Assembly: GCA_051453625.1 (NCBI GenBank)
Contig: JBOZIK010000001.1
Span: 170,666,151-170,729,173 of the forward strand
Length of the DNA: 63,023 nt
Reading direction: 5' to 3'
Source: Welwitschia mirabilis
Lineage: Eukaryota; Gnetophyta; Gnetopsida; Welwitschiales
Positions 10,954 to 22,566 of the stretch are shown here, in pieces; position 1 is the first letter of the stretch; every line of letters starts with the position of its first letter. The notes below the pieces were generated by a model. That model was not told the origin of the DNA. It saw nothing but the letters and a program-made list of their open reading frames with translations, and did no database searches. The translations under genes and the position numbers were made by a program.

Positions 10954-13377
10954 CCTAAGAATGAAAAAGAAATAAAACATTTTAAGTGTAAGTAAGTCCA
11001 AATTTTCAAGAAAAATCATGAGGGAGATTGTCAAATTCATAAGCCAAAAATTAAAATCATAATTTAAAGTTGAAAAAGAAAAATGTTCTCAAAAAATTTG
11101 AAGGTAAAACTCTTGCATTTCATGAAATCTTTTACCCAAGTTATCATTTCTCTACCCTTTGACTTCTAAAATTTGTACTTTGATATGACATCATAAAGTG
11201 CTCTCCACTACTCCTCTCTTTATCCAATTGATTTTACTTGGAAATAACTGCACATCTCTTATGTTTTATCAATTATGAATTTTTGGTTTGGACCTTACTT
11301 CTCTGAAAAACTGGAGACCACAATAGATCCTTGATTTTTCCTTTTCTTCTTATCAAAAGTCTATTTTTAGCTTTAGGATTTGAATAAAATTTTCTTGCTT
11401 TATTATTTTCTTTTCAGTTTTCTATTTTGAGAGTCTCTATTTTCATTTTCTATTTTCAGCTTTTGTTTTTATTTGTAGTTCTATTTTCTGTTTTTGCAAA
11501 AATAACTAGTCATCTCCTCTGTCGTTCCCATGACAAGGTGGATGATATTTCCTTTTGATAGTTTTCCAGTTTTTTAGTTAATTCTCTATGTTCTATTTTT
11601 TATTCCTATGTATGTCGTCCTCTCTGTCGTCTGGATGATGAGTAGGATGATAGTTAATAAACTATTGATTTTTGTTTTCTGATATATAAAAAAATACATT
11701 TTTATGGCTCTGTTGAGATTTTTGACTTGACTACTTAAGAATTACAAGAAGTAAAGGGGAAAAATTATAATTACACGAGTAAATCATCTTAATTTTCTCT
11801 TAGCTTTTTCCTTTAAAATATTATTATGGCATTACTTAATCATCTTTCAAAACTTGACTAATGTATTTATTTCCATGACTAGTCTTTTAATCTGGGCATA
11901 TCAGTGGTAAGATTGGATTCACCTAATCTTAGGACATTCACATGTCCATGAACTTCAATTAAGGGAAGATGCTTTATTTTTATGTTTTTCTCAATGGTAA
12001 AAAGATCTTAGATTGTTTAAAAGTATTCTTTTCTGTCTTAGTCTTATGACTTTCACCTTTGTCTTTTGGAGTGTTGGGTCATGTGGAATATTGTTTTATA
12101 TTATAAAAATAAAAAAAAAGAAAAAAAAATATGTGCAATAAAGACCATAATGTTTTCTATTTTTGCTATCTTAAAAACATGGTCACCATGATGTCCTATC
12201 GCAAGTACATTAGGGCAAATATTTTTAAGAGGGGCCTTTGACAGTGTAATGATAGCTATGCAAACTCCACTGGTAGGTTAATTGGCCATGCTTCACGAGT
12301 CCTTACTTCTTTGACTATGGTTGCACTCCCCTCATCATGGATGGTATAATAATAAAAACTTTGAGGCTATGGGATTAATGGTGTTCTTGGTGTTATCAGA
12401 GATATTACTTATTTTCTAGACTTTTAGTCTTTCCACATGATCATTTCATTTTTGAGGATTCAAATTTTTGTTTTAAGAAGTAAGCAAATGAGTTCGTTTT
12501 TTAGGAACTCTTTGATCTTATCATTCATTGTTTAAAGCATTTGATTTTTAACATCATCATAATCACTACCTTATCAAATGGAATTTTACATATTTATACA
12601 TTCATCATGCATTTTAAATTAAGTGATGTTATGATTTCTTCCATGTGAGTCTACTAGGTTAAAATTTAAGCTAGGTAGGCTATATTTTTTACTTTATCTT
12701 ATTTCCATTCTTTTTTTTATTTCATTGTTTAGTTAGTTATTTCAAAGTCATTTAGATATTTTCTTATCATTTTAGGACCTTAACATTTAATAATTTCCTT
12801 ATCTAGTTTTTAATAAAGAGTTTATTTCTTTCTTAGATGAGTTTCATTACAAATTTTATGATGATCATTTTTAGCCTTTTGAAGTTCTAAATACTATTCT
12901 TAACCATTTTTCTAAAGGTACATTTGTTCTGCACTCATGGATCTAATTCATCCTAATTAGTACATTTTCATTGTCTACTCTTTTCATGCTTAGTAGAATA
13001 TTTCCTACATCTCTATTTTTCAAATCTAAAATTTCTGCACTCATCTTTGCACTTAATTTCTTAAATGTTAAAATTAAAAAACATCCATCGTCCATCTTCT
13101 TATTTGGACATACTAATTTCATCTGATTTATTTACTTTATTATCTAATACATGACATATTATTTTTTTTAAGGGAGGGTAGGACTCATTTTCATGATTTT
13201 TTAGGTTACTTTAGAGATTTGATGAGATGTAATTTTTACAATTTTTACTCCATACACATGATGTGTTATATGCTATTTTGCTATGTCTTATGAGTCTATT
13301 TTATAATTTCTAGATTGAATTTTTAGATGATTTGGCTCATAATTATAGTTATTCACCTAGTTTTGTTAGGCACTAAC
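10954..13377 (+). other. Gypsy internal 3' region, no RT or integrase seen
   Basis: About 2.4 kb between the protease remnant and the polypurine tract. I searched all frames by eye for RT (YxDD, LPFGLxNAP), RNase H and integrase motifs and found none. Two further copies of the hairpin motif lie at 11510-11548 and 11613-11652. Segment 12490-13377 aligns with 14878-15690, showing it is the 3' untranslated part of the element family. The element may be a gag-protease-only derivative or may have lost its pol by deletion. Confidence 0.55.
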
Positions 13378-13397
13378 AAAGGCTAAGTGGGGGATTA
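13378..13397 (+). other. Polypurine tract before LTR B
   Basis: AAAGGCTAAGTGGGGGATTA abuts the LTR start TGATGCAC. A matching AAAGGCTAAGTGAGGGG precedes the A-type LTR at 15711. This marks plus-strand priming and fixes the orientation. Confidence 0.75.
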
Positions 13398-14580
13398 TGA
13401 TGCACTTCCAAATTATGTGTATTTAATGGGGTGTTATGAGCTATTTTGCAGAACAATTACACAAGTTTAGATGCAATTTTAAATATTATGGAAAGCTGAT
13501 GGATGATTACTAAAATATGCAATTCTTGGCATAATTAGAGGTATTTCAAGCATGTTCTAATGATCAATGCTTTGGAGTAAGATAAATAATGCTAGAGGTT
13601 AACTTTTATTAAGTTGAAAAGATAAGGAGGACTGTACAATCATCCCCACGATAGGTAAGACAATAGCTTACACATGCCAAATGGGATGCTAACATGGATT
13701 AAAGTTGAAACCAATGAAGACCTCTTTTCTAAGGGTGTTATCCTCCATGTCTTCTCCATGACATGGATGATGACAAACTCCTTGGCCATCCTGATAATAG
13801 TCAAGATGACACCCTAGTTGACTTTCATCTATTTTATCCATTTCTTTCTTAGATTTTAGTGCATTTTTTAGCACATTTTATGTGACAGTTTCATCTTTTG
13901 TGTTATACAAATAAGCCCCTTTTCCAACCTTCCTATCCACCTTCATTTGCACTAGACATTATTGTGATAGGAGATCAAAGGATAGGAGATCTATATTATG
14001 AGTTACAGAAGATGTTTCCTTGATGTTGGGCTATGCATCCTCCATTAATCTAAATACTAGTTTGATTACCAATAGAAAACTCTGTTTCTTTATGCATTTA
14101 TATTTTTATATATTCCTTATGATTTATGTTATTCTTGATTTAGTGATAGTCTCATTAATGATATAGGTATTAATGATAACCTTTGTTAAGGTTAATGAAA
14201 GTAGTTTAGAAGCATTTTACATTACATTTATTTGATTTACTTGATAGCCTAAGTTGGTTTTAGTTAGTGACAGTCTCCCTAGCCAATCTTGGTTATACAG
14301 GGCCAATCTTCCTGACAAGTTAATCTAGTAATCGAATAGATGTTCATCTAGGTTAGATTGCATTAGCGTTTCCTTGCATATTTATTTTCCTACATTGTTC
14401 CTAAGTTTTGGATATGATATTCTTTAAAAATCAATTCTCCTTCTTCTCTCGCATGCCTTCAATGGGTTTACAACATTTGGGTCCTTGCATCTATACTAGT
14501 GTGTTATATTTTGCAATATATATTTGTAATTAATAGGATTCAATAAGATGTAAAGAATTGCGAAAATACACATTGCAACA
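13398..14580 (+). mobile_element. Gypsy LTR, subfamily B
   Basis: A 1183-base LTR starting TGATGCAC and ending TTGCAACA. It shares the architecture of the A LTRs (TTTAATGGGG-type start, TACAAATAAG near 13904, TTGTGATAGGAGA near 13966, a GATATAGGTATTAATG block near 14160) but is clearly diverged, so it is a sister subfamily and not the partner of the LTR at 6665. Copies of the hairpin motif occur at about 13639-13668 and 13738-13774. Confidence 0.75.
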
Positions 14581-14590
14581 TTATGCAATG

Positions 14591-14777
14591 TGTGATGCGC
14601 ATTTTATGCATTATTAGGATTTCGCTTGTGTCTGTTAAATTTGCTATTTTTAAGTTTATTCTTATTAATAAATACCACCTTCGTTCTTGACTCCAATCAT
14701 CTTTTTGACTCTAGAAATTCTTGTGATAGGAGATCGAAGAATGGGAAGTCTATCCATTATTATTGCAGAGAGACCTC
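14591..14777 (+). mobile_element. Gypsy LTR subfamily C, 5' fragment
   Basis: Begins TGTGATGCGC 10 bases after LTR B. It carries AATAAATACCACC (TATA-like) and the conserved TTGTGATAGGAGATCG block of this LTR family, then is cut by a gap. The segment 16734-17092 looks like its missing 3' half. Confidence 0.6.
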
Positions 14778-14877
14778 NNNNNNNNNNNNNNNNNNNNNNN
14801 NNNNNNNNNNNNNNNNNNNNNNNNNNNNNNNNNNNNNNNNNNNNNNNNNNNNNNNNNNNNNNNNNNNNNNNNNNNNN
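14778..14877. other. Assembly gap (100 N)
   Basis: Exactly 100 N, usually a placeholder of unknown size. An unknown length of a nested element may be missing. Confidence 0.95.
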
Positions 14878-15690
14878 GAGTTCATTTTTTGAGCAATTCT
14901 TTGGTCTAATCATTCATTGTTTAAAGCATATTACTCTAGCATCATCATAATCATAGCCTTATCGAATGGATATTTTGTACATTAAGTCATACATTTTTCA
15001 CATTAAGTAATGTTATGTTTTTTTCAAAGGAATTTGCTAGATTGAAATGTTAGATTGATGAGCTATCTTTTGTTTATATTATTTTATGTCCATTCTTCTT
15101 GTTTTCTTTTTGTGGTTTGGTTAGTTATTTCAAAGTCATTACCATATTTTCTTAGCATATTTTCCTTGTTTAAGTTTTCAATAAAAAATAGTTTCTTAGA
15201 TACGTCTTTTCTCAATAAATTTGTGTTATTTTTTACATTTTGGTGTTGTAAGCATTGCTCATAATATTTTTTATGACAAAACATTTTTATTGTCCACTCT
15301 TTTCTTTACCTATCAGAATATTTCATATCTCTATATTTTTCAAATCTGATATTACTTGGCTTTATACTTTGTTTTGCAAGGTTCTCATATCCATTACTTG
15401 CCTTCTCACTCCTGTTTAGTTTCTTTGCTTTATTTTCCAATACAGGATGTATTGTCTTTTCTTTGGGGGAGGACAGAGACACATTTTCATGGCTTATTTT
15501 CAAAAATTTTGAACTTAATTCAGGTCTTTTATAACATAAAATTTTTAAATTTTCATACACATTGTGCATTACTTATCTATCCATGTTGATGTGTTTTTAT
15601 GAGCCTATTTTATGATTTCTAGATTATATTGTGAAAAATAAATTGATTCACAATTATGGTTTTTTCGCCTAGTTTTTGTCAGGGACTGAC
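14878..15690 (+). mobile_element. Gypsy A internal 3' end
   Basis: Aligns with 12490-13377, including the shared words ATCATTCATTGTTTAAAGCAT and ATCATCATAATCA, and leads into the polypurine tract. Three short open frames here (15055-15264, 15306-15569 on minus, 15356-15589) overlap each other and carry no domain; I do not call them genes. Confidence 0.7.
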
Positions 15691-15708
15691 AAAGGCTAAG
15701 TGAGGGGC
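15691..15708 (+). other. Polypurine tract before LTR A
   Basis: AAAGGCTAAGTGAGGGGC, followed two bases later by the LTR start TGTTATGC at 15711. Confidence 0.75.
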
Positions 15709-15710
15709 TA

Positions 15711-16633
15711 TGTTATGCTACTAATTTACAGTTATTTGATGGGGTTTTATGAGTTTTTTTTATAGGACTTTTATACGGGTTTAGGTGCAATTCTGAAGAT
15801 TTTAGAAATACAAGAGGAAATCTCAGAAAAGTACAATTATTATCTCAAATTCAATACATTAAAGGCACTTTTTGATAAATAGATCTTTGAAGAAGATTAT
15901 TGATAAAAATGCTAAAATTCTCTTGAAGAAAATGATAAAAGAAGACCGTTGTCCCCTCCATCACCCACATGACAGGCAGGATGACAACTGTTTATTTGGA
16001 CTACTGAGTCATCACTTTCAAGATATTTTATAACGTTTTATCATTCCCCATGTCATCTGGATGACAGCCCAGATGACACTGACATGAAACTATCACTAAT
16101 AAATTCCCTTTATCGTTTTATCTATTTTTGAGTCCTTAATGAGCACGCCTAACTACACCCTCTATCTATCCTTTTCTGTTGCATTTTCCTATAAATAAGT
16201 CGTCCATCAACTCTTCTTCTCATCTTCGATGTACTAGACATTCTCATGATAGGAGAGTGAAGGATGGAAGATTCATCTACGTGAGTTACAAAAAGACATG
16301 CACTTGGTGGAGGGCTGAGTATCTTTGATTGAGACCAGGTTGTTTTGTAGCCTAGATGAATGTTACGCTCTTTAATATAAATCTTGGTTTTTATTACATA
16401 TTTGCATTGTAGATCTTCTTGTGACCCTTATAACCTAATTTTATCCTTGATCTAGTGACAATTTCTTGGGTGATACAGATTATCAAGGGCAGCCTTTGTT
16501 AAGGCTGAAAAGCAAGTAGGGTTAGGATTATCTTGCATTGCATGTTAGTTTAGATTGCATATTGCACTTTGCATTGTAGTTTATTTACTTACATTGTTAC
16601 TTATTATTTCTGGTTCCTAAGTTAATTTTCAAA
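15711..16633 (+). mobile_element. Gypsy 3' LTR, subfamily A (truncated by gap)
   Basis: Closest match in the window to the LTR at 6665-7726, so the two are probably the ends of one element or close relatives. It keeps the TATA box near 16190, the stem-loop at 16051-16078, a hairpin-motif copy at 15947-15986 and the TTGTGACCC block near 16420. The last 130 or so bases are lost in the gap. Confidence 0.8.
16051..16078 (+). repeat. Perfect 10-bp stem in LTR A, changed pair
   Basis: TGTCATCTGG (16051-16060) pairs exactly with CCAGATGACA (16069-16078). Compared with 6992-7019, the ninth base pair is G:C instead of A:T, changed on both arms. Confidence 0.85.
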
Positions 16634-16733
16634 NNNNNNNNNNNNNNNNNNNNNNNNNNNNNNNNNNNNNNNNNNNNNNNNNNNNNNNNNNNNNNNNNNN
16701 NNNNNNNNNNNNNNNNNNNNNNNNNNNNNNNNN
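16634..16733. other. Assembly gap (100 N)
   Basis: Exactly 100 N, a likely placeholder. LTR A enters it and a different LTR leaves it, so the join cannot be trusted. Confidence 0.95.
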
Positions 16734-17092
16734 CAGAAACTTATCCCTCATAGTTTATGTTGTTCTAGATTCGTGACAGGTTTCTTTAATTATATAGATT
16801 ATGAGGGCAGTTTTGTTAAGGCTAAGCTTAATTAGATTAGGTACATCATTGTTTCTTTTCATAGATTAGTTTTGCATTGCTGTTCTATTTCATGCATTGC
16901 AATTTAAATTAATAGATTAAAGTTATATATTTCTTTTGAAATCAACTCTTTATTGTCCATACCATTGGCCTTCGATGGAATTATGACATTCGAATAACTC
17001 CGTCTATACTAGCGTGTTGTATTTTGCATCTTATTATAATTAATAGGATTGAAATTAAAACGTGAAATATTCCACAAATACACATCGCAACA
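16734..17092 (+). mobile_element. Gypsy LTR subfamily C, 3' fragment
   Basis: Corresponds to the last third of the A and B LTRs (TATAGATTATGAGGGCAG, TCTATACTAGCGTGTTG, ending CACATCGCAACA) but differs from both. It probably completes the fragment at 14591-14777, implying that the A-type element was inserted into a C LTR. Confidence 0.6.
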
Positions 17093-18600
17093 CCCTTAAA
17101 AGACATCTTCAAGAAAAACATGTTTAAACTTGAAATACATCTTTCATATGATGAATACATCTCATTGTATTCAAGATAACTCTTTTACTAGGTAAATATC
17201 TCTACACAAATTGAGTGAAAACCATAAAAAGAAGGAACTATTTATTTCATGTTAAAAACATTTTTAATAAAGACATCTAAATAGAGTAAACATGTCTATG
17301 TTGAATGTGTAATCATTAGCATAAGATGTTTTATAGTCTAAAGATATCTTCATTAATTAGAAAAAAGCTAAAAATTAATAGAAGAATATTTGAGGATCAA
17401 AGACATTTTTAATATATTGATGATTAGTCATTTCAAATTCCACTTAGTTAGGTTTTCATGCTAAATTCATGTTGTAGTGAGGTTAAACACCAATTAGTTC
17501 AAAGTTCATCAACCTAATGTAAAGTCTACCAAAGATGTCTGCTAGGAAAATGTCATTAGTTTCCAAAGACATCTTTGATGAAAATAATAAAAAATAAAAA
17601 TTAGTTATTATACAATAAAATTTGGTCATTCATAACCATTTGATACAAGAGCAAATGAAGCTTAATGTTTATCTCAATAGCTAAAAAAAGGGAAAGCAAG
17701 TTTGCAAAAAAAACACAAAATCTAATTGAAAAAAGTATTGAAAATTTGTTGGACATTATTATTGAAGATACATGAGTGAATCAATGTAATAATTATACAT
17801 ACCTACCATAGCAACCTTAATGGTTGACATATTTAGAAGAGGAATTTCAAAGAAAGAGATAAAATACAACATTTACCTAAAAAATGTAGGGCTATACTTC
17901 TTTGTTCTCTCATCTTGGAACTTCATCATGAATTTTTCTAATTTGTAGAATCTTTATTATTTATTTAATTTATTTTTCTATAAATTGTTATTAGAATCCC
18001 TTGCTTATGATCTCTAAGATAGAAGACAATCCTTTCAAGGCTATATGGCTAAGAGCTTAACTAAGTATCAGTGAGCGCTTTCTTTGGTTGACTACATATC
18101 ATCCCTAAAGGGATTAGATTGTTACCTTACAAGGAGCATTTGATTATATTATAAGATTATTGATAATATAAAACCACTACTTTACTTATAGGTAAGATAT
18201 ATAGAGGTTTAAAGGACATCTACCCATTGAGTATGGATGTATCAAGGTTGGAGAACATGTAAACTAGTAAGAATAAAATTTTTAATTAGTGATTTTAATT
18301 TATTTATTTTTATTAGAACTCATTCATCTCTTCCATTTGAGTTCAATGATTCTCAATTGGAATCAGAGGAAATACTCATAAAAAGGGTTAAAACCTTGAT
18401 TAAACCATGGAAGGATGCCATCCATTATACTTCCACTCCTTAATGGCATAATTATGCATATTTGAACATGAGGATGCAGGTGTATTTATAATATTTTAAA
18501 CTTTAAATCTTTTACAACATTAAATATAAATATAAAGAACCCTTAAAAACTATTAAAGACTTAGCTAACAGTAGCATCACTTAAATTAAGCCAAGCAAGA
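17093..18600. other. No gene seen
   Basis: AT-rich DNA with repeated AAGACATCTT-like words near 17095-17600. A 68-codon frame at 18237-18443 has no domain. The end of the stretch leads into a copia gag remnant. Confidence 0.5.
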
Positions 18601-18960
18601 TATGGAAGATGATGAAAAATCACTTGACTTATATGATTCAGCAACAAAGAATGAAATATACTTCACTCTCATCTTAGAAGAATTTAATCACATAACTAGA
18701 TGTAAGATTGCTAATAAGATATGTAACATTCTAGAAGAAACATAAAAAGTCACATCAATGATTAATAAGTATAAACTATTGATGTGAATAAATTTAGTTC
18801 TAAAATATAAAGATAAATGATGGGGATAGAATTTATAAATAATTCACCAAATTTAGAAATGTAGTAAATGATATTTAAGGGATTAGTGGAGAATTTCCTA
18901 TTGAAAAGTAAAAGAGTTTCAATGATGCCACTAAGAAATTAAATTAAAAAATAATAATAG
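18600..18960 (+). pseudogene. Copia gag remnant (UBN2/Gag-type)
   Basis: Two adjacent frames reconstruct part of a copia-type Gag. One reads DSATKNEIYFTLILEEFN then NKICNILEET at 18636-18750. Another reads FTKFRNVVNDI, a stop, then GISGEFPIEK at about 18850-18910. This matches the pattern ending in IWxxLExTHxGT and FTxFxxIVNxLxxxG in plant copia Gag proteins. At least two stops and one frame change make it inactive. It stands alone; no protease or RT follows before the tandem array. Confidence 0.7.
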
Positions 18961-18994
18961 TATGAATTTAGGCTAAAGAAGATAGGAAATTGAA

Positions 18995-19218
18995 GACATA
19001 TGAGGATGTTTTCCCTATGAAATTAAGACATTAACCCAACATGTAGCTCACACATATGGGAACATCTACCCTACAAAATCAAGACATCTACCTAGCATGT
19101 ATTTCAAATATATAAGGACATCCTCCTTGTGACATTGGGATCTTCATCTTGTACTTGACTCATAAATATGGGGATATCTATGATAGTAAAGTGGGACATC
19201 CCAGAATATTTAAGTTTA
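18995..19218. repeat. Four 56-bp tandem repeats
   Basis: Units start at 18995, 19051, 19107 and 19163, exactly 56 bases apart. Each begins like CACATATGGGGACATCTACC and most end GTAGCTCA/GACTCA. Identity between units is moderate, but the period is unbroken by indels. Fifty-six is not a multiple of three, so this is not a protein repeat. Confidence 0.8.
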
Positions 19219-20891
19219 TAATAGTTTAATAGCATTAAATCAAGGGTCTATGTGTTTCTAAACATTGAAGTAGAAATATGAATTAAAATGATTATTGAAT
19301 TATACACTTTAAGATTATAAGGATTAGGAAACATTTAGGGCACACAAACCAAGTTCCAAAGCACTTCAAATAAAAGTCTAATAGCTATTTTAACAAAGAT
19401 TTCTAGAAACATGTGCTATTTCATTATGAAAATAGATAACTATAATACACTATGTTAACTAATATCTATTTTATTATTTTCTACTTATACCAAACTAAGA
19501 TATCTATCTATTCTAGAGATACTAAATTTATAGATAATTTGCCATGAATGAAAGGCATAAAAATCATTATGCTTTCTACTTAATTGATGTCTTATGAGTT
19601 CTCATTAGATTGAATAAGTTGATCCTTATGAGAAGGATGTTGTAAAGTGGCCCCTGGTAAAAAGTGTTGTAAGTGACTCTTGGTAAAGGGTATTATAAAA
19701 TGCCCTTAGAGAAGAGTATTTTAAGAAGACCAATAGGTTGAAAGCACATTGTTGTCCTTGAGTGGACTATGCAAGGACCAGATAATGAAGGAAATGGAAA
19801 GAAGTGGTGACACAGAAAATGCAGCAACAGTGAAGGCAACAAGTAAAAAAAAGAAAAAAAGAAAAAAAAAAACATAATACAAACAAGAGATGTAGAAAAA
19901 TAATGGTATATTAGAATGGAAGAATAATGAGGGCTCCAAAAATTAAAAAATAATTATGAAGTAGAATGAATCATAGAACATGCTATAGTAGAAAAAAATA
20001 ATTAAGATAAGGAAAAATATACATAAAATGCAGAGAAAAATAATCCTAGTGAAACAAATTTAAATAGGATAGGGGAGCACATTAGAAAGGAAGATAAGTA
20101 GTGACATAAGCCAACAATGATCATAGGGATAGATTGCAAAAGACTAGCATCATTGAGAGTACACAGTAGATTAATAAATTTATAGGTCCATCTTCTTCTC
20201 TCATTCATCTGGTCTTTTTTTGATTTCTTTTATGGTTTTTTTCCCTCATTTTTTTTGTAGTTCTTGCTTTGGTTCCCTATGCAAAAAGTAGAGGATATAT
20301 TTCCTTCTAAAATTTCCATTATTCTAATTATCTTAGCAATGAAATTTTCAATTATCTGAAACAAGTCAAGGACATTCATTTTTCTCTACTAAGGGATGCA
20401 TAATTTTGTCCTTTAGTTAAGTCATTTCTTAGAAATAATTAAATCAATTATTTTTATTAGTCTATTTAAATTTTTTCCTCATTTACCTACGTTTCAAAAA
20501 TTTATTTAAAAAAAACATGGGTCATGATCTATTTTAAATTTCTAAAAAATTTTAAGTTTTTTCTTTTAAAAATCAAAATCATTTAAAAAGATAGAAAAAT
20601 ATTTTTTTATTATTTAATTTTCATAAAAGACACTAATTTAATTTTTGTTAAATAAAAAGGGAAAAGAAAAATATTTACACATGTTATTAGGCATTAATTC
20701 CTTCTAAAATTTCACTTGCCCTTATAATTTATAATATGATCATCTAGAATATAGTTGAAACAAGGTTGAACTTCATAATTGTAAAATTAATACTTAAATG
20801 TTTACGAGAGAAAAAAATCTTATGAATAGTTTAGAACTAGAGGAAGGGTGTCAAACTAAACTCTTAAACAACATCACAATGTCAAAACAAG
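19219..20891. other. No gene seen
   Basis: Purine-rich on the + strand at 19640-20130, which gives several low-complexity Phe/Ser/Leu frames on the minus strand (19693-20208). I regard these as non-coding. The rest is AT-rich, with no retroelement domain. Confidence 0.5.
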
Positions 20892-21944
20892 TGTTGTGCT
20901 ACCAATTTACGGTTATTTGATGGGTTTTATGAGTTGCTTTGTAGGACTTTTATATAGGTTTAAATTCTGAGGATTTTGGAGATATAAGAGGAAATCTCAA
21001 AAAAAGTAGTTATTATCTAAATTTGATGCATTTAAGGCACTTTCTGATGAATAGAAATTTTTATGATAAAACTACTAAGTTTCTCCTCAAGAAAGACATT
21101 AAAGAAGACCATCATCCCCTCTGTCATCCACATAACAGACAGGATGATAAATGATTACATGGATTACTGAGTCATCATTTTGAAGATATTTGGTAATAGT
21201 CTATTATCCCCCCATGTCATTTGGATGACATCTTAGATGACATTGGTATGTAACTATCACTGATAGATTCTCTTAGCCCTTTCATCCATTTCTAAATGCT
21301 TAATGAGCATGTGTAACTATACTTTCTGTCTATCTGTTTCTACTGTATTTTCCTATAAATAAGTCCCCTTTCGACTCTCCTATCCATCTTCAATGCACTA
21401 GAGATTCTTGTGATAGGAGAGCGAAGAGTAAGAGATCTATCTTAAGTATTGCAAAAGAGAAGCACTTGATGGAGGGCTGAGTATCTTCCATTGAGACCTA
21501 GCTATTTTGTAACTCAAATATTATTACCATTTTAATATAAGTCTTGGTTTTTTTTTCATGTTTACATTTTAAGATTTCTTATGTCCCTTATAGTCTAATG
21601 TTGCCCAAGATCTTGTGATAATTCCTTAAGTGATATAGATTATCAAGGCAAAACTTTGTTAAGGATGAAATGTAAGTAGGATTAGGATCATTTTACATTA
21701 CATGATAGATTAGATTGCATATTACACTTTGCATGGTAGTTTATCTTCTTGCATTATTATTTATTGATTCCTAAGTTTAATTGCAAAAGTAACCTGAGTC
21801 CCTTATGGATAGACTTCAATGAGATATGACATTTTGGGTCACTTCCATTATACTAGTGTGATGTATTGTGCAAATATCTATTTTTGATTATTAATGACAA
21901 GATCTGTTTGAACATAAAAGCTTGCACAAATACACACTGCAACA
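20892..21944 (+). mobile_element. Solo gypsy LTR, subfamily A
   Basis: A 1053-base LTR starting TGTTGTGCTACC and ending CTGCAACA. It has the same order of conserved blocks as the LTR at 6665: TATA box near 21353, TTGTGATAGGAGAGCG near 21410, TTATACTAGTGTGATGTATTG near 21848. It lacks a polypurine tract on its left and a primer-binding site on its right, so it is a solo LTR left by recombination. Hairpin-motif copies are at 21111-21150 and 21202-21243. No convincing target-site duplication. Confidence 0.85.
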
Positions 21945-22547
21945 ATGCTTCTTTCTTAAAATGTAATGCAATTGATTTATTTTTATATCAATAAAGTTGT
22001 TATTTTCATTTTTAATTTAGAGTATTAAATCAATTTGCATTTTGAATGTTTAATAGAAACTATTTAAACGTCATGTATATGCTATTGGATGGGTTGCTAT
22101 GTTTACTTAACAAGCACTAGTTGTAAGTATTTGATGGTTTCTAGGCTTAACTTTCTACTTGCCATACTTATATTTGAACTAAAAACTATGCTAAGTAATA
22201 CGAATGATTCCATCAACACTTAGGTGATGGATGAGATTATGCCATCATGATCTAGACTTAATGACTTGGCTAAGGAAGTATTTAATGTAAATAATTATTG
22301 TATATTCTAGAACTAAAGCTTTATGTGTAGATAACTCAAGCTACATTAGAGTGTTAGATCATTTCTGCTTTTACCAATTGAAGTTTTCTCTTTAATCATA
22401 TCATTGATTTGAAATCTTGTTGTTTAGATCTTATTTTATACTTATTTATGTGTTAATTACTTAAAGCTAATAACTTTGATCCCTATGGAGAGAATGACAC
22501 TAGGTGCTATCTAGCTAAAATGGATAAAGGTAATAACTTTACCACTT
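21945..22547 (+). mobile_element. Probable LTR/leader of a second gypsy element
   Basis: Lies immediately upstream of a second tRNA-Asp-type primer-binding site. It contains ATAACTTTGATCCCTATGGA near 22478-22497, a form of the CTTTGATCCCTGTGGA sequence common near the 5' LTR end of Tat/Athila elements. The LTR start is not defined. Confidence 0.5.
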
Positions 22548-22548
22548 T

Positions 22549-22566
22549 TAGTATCATTATCAAGGA
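22549..22566 (+). other. Primer-binding site, tRNA-Asp type, heavily mutated
   Basis: TAGTATCATTATCAAGGA compared with the family form TGGCGCCGTTGCCGGGGA differs at nine positions, every one a C->T or G->A change. Position just after the conserved GATCCCTATGGA block supports the identification. Confidence 0.7.

Noticed and set aside
19693-20208. Phe/Leu-rich minus-strand frames resembling membrane proteins
   Set aside because: They are complements of an A/G-rich tract and have no start context, conserved motif or length typical of a gene.
20886-21945. AACAA on both sides of the solo LTR as a target-site duplication
   Set aside because: It would require LTR ends GT...GC instead of the TG...CA seen in the related copies, since the CAACA end is part of the LTR.
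6660-21949. ATGCT just left of the LTR at 6665 and just right of the solo LTR at 21944, suggesting one 15-kb element with that duplication
   Set aside because: The LTR at 20892 has no polypurine tract on its left, and the 5' LTR is more similar to the LTR at 15711. A 5-base match by chance among several boundaries is likely.
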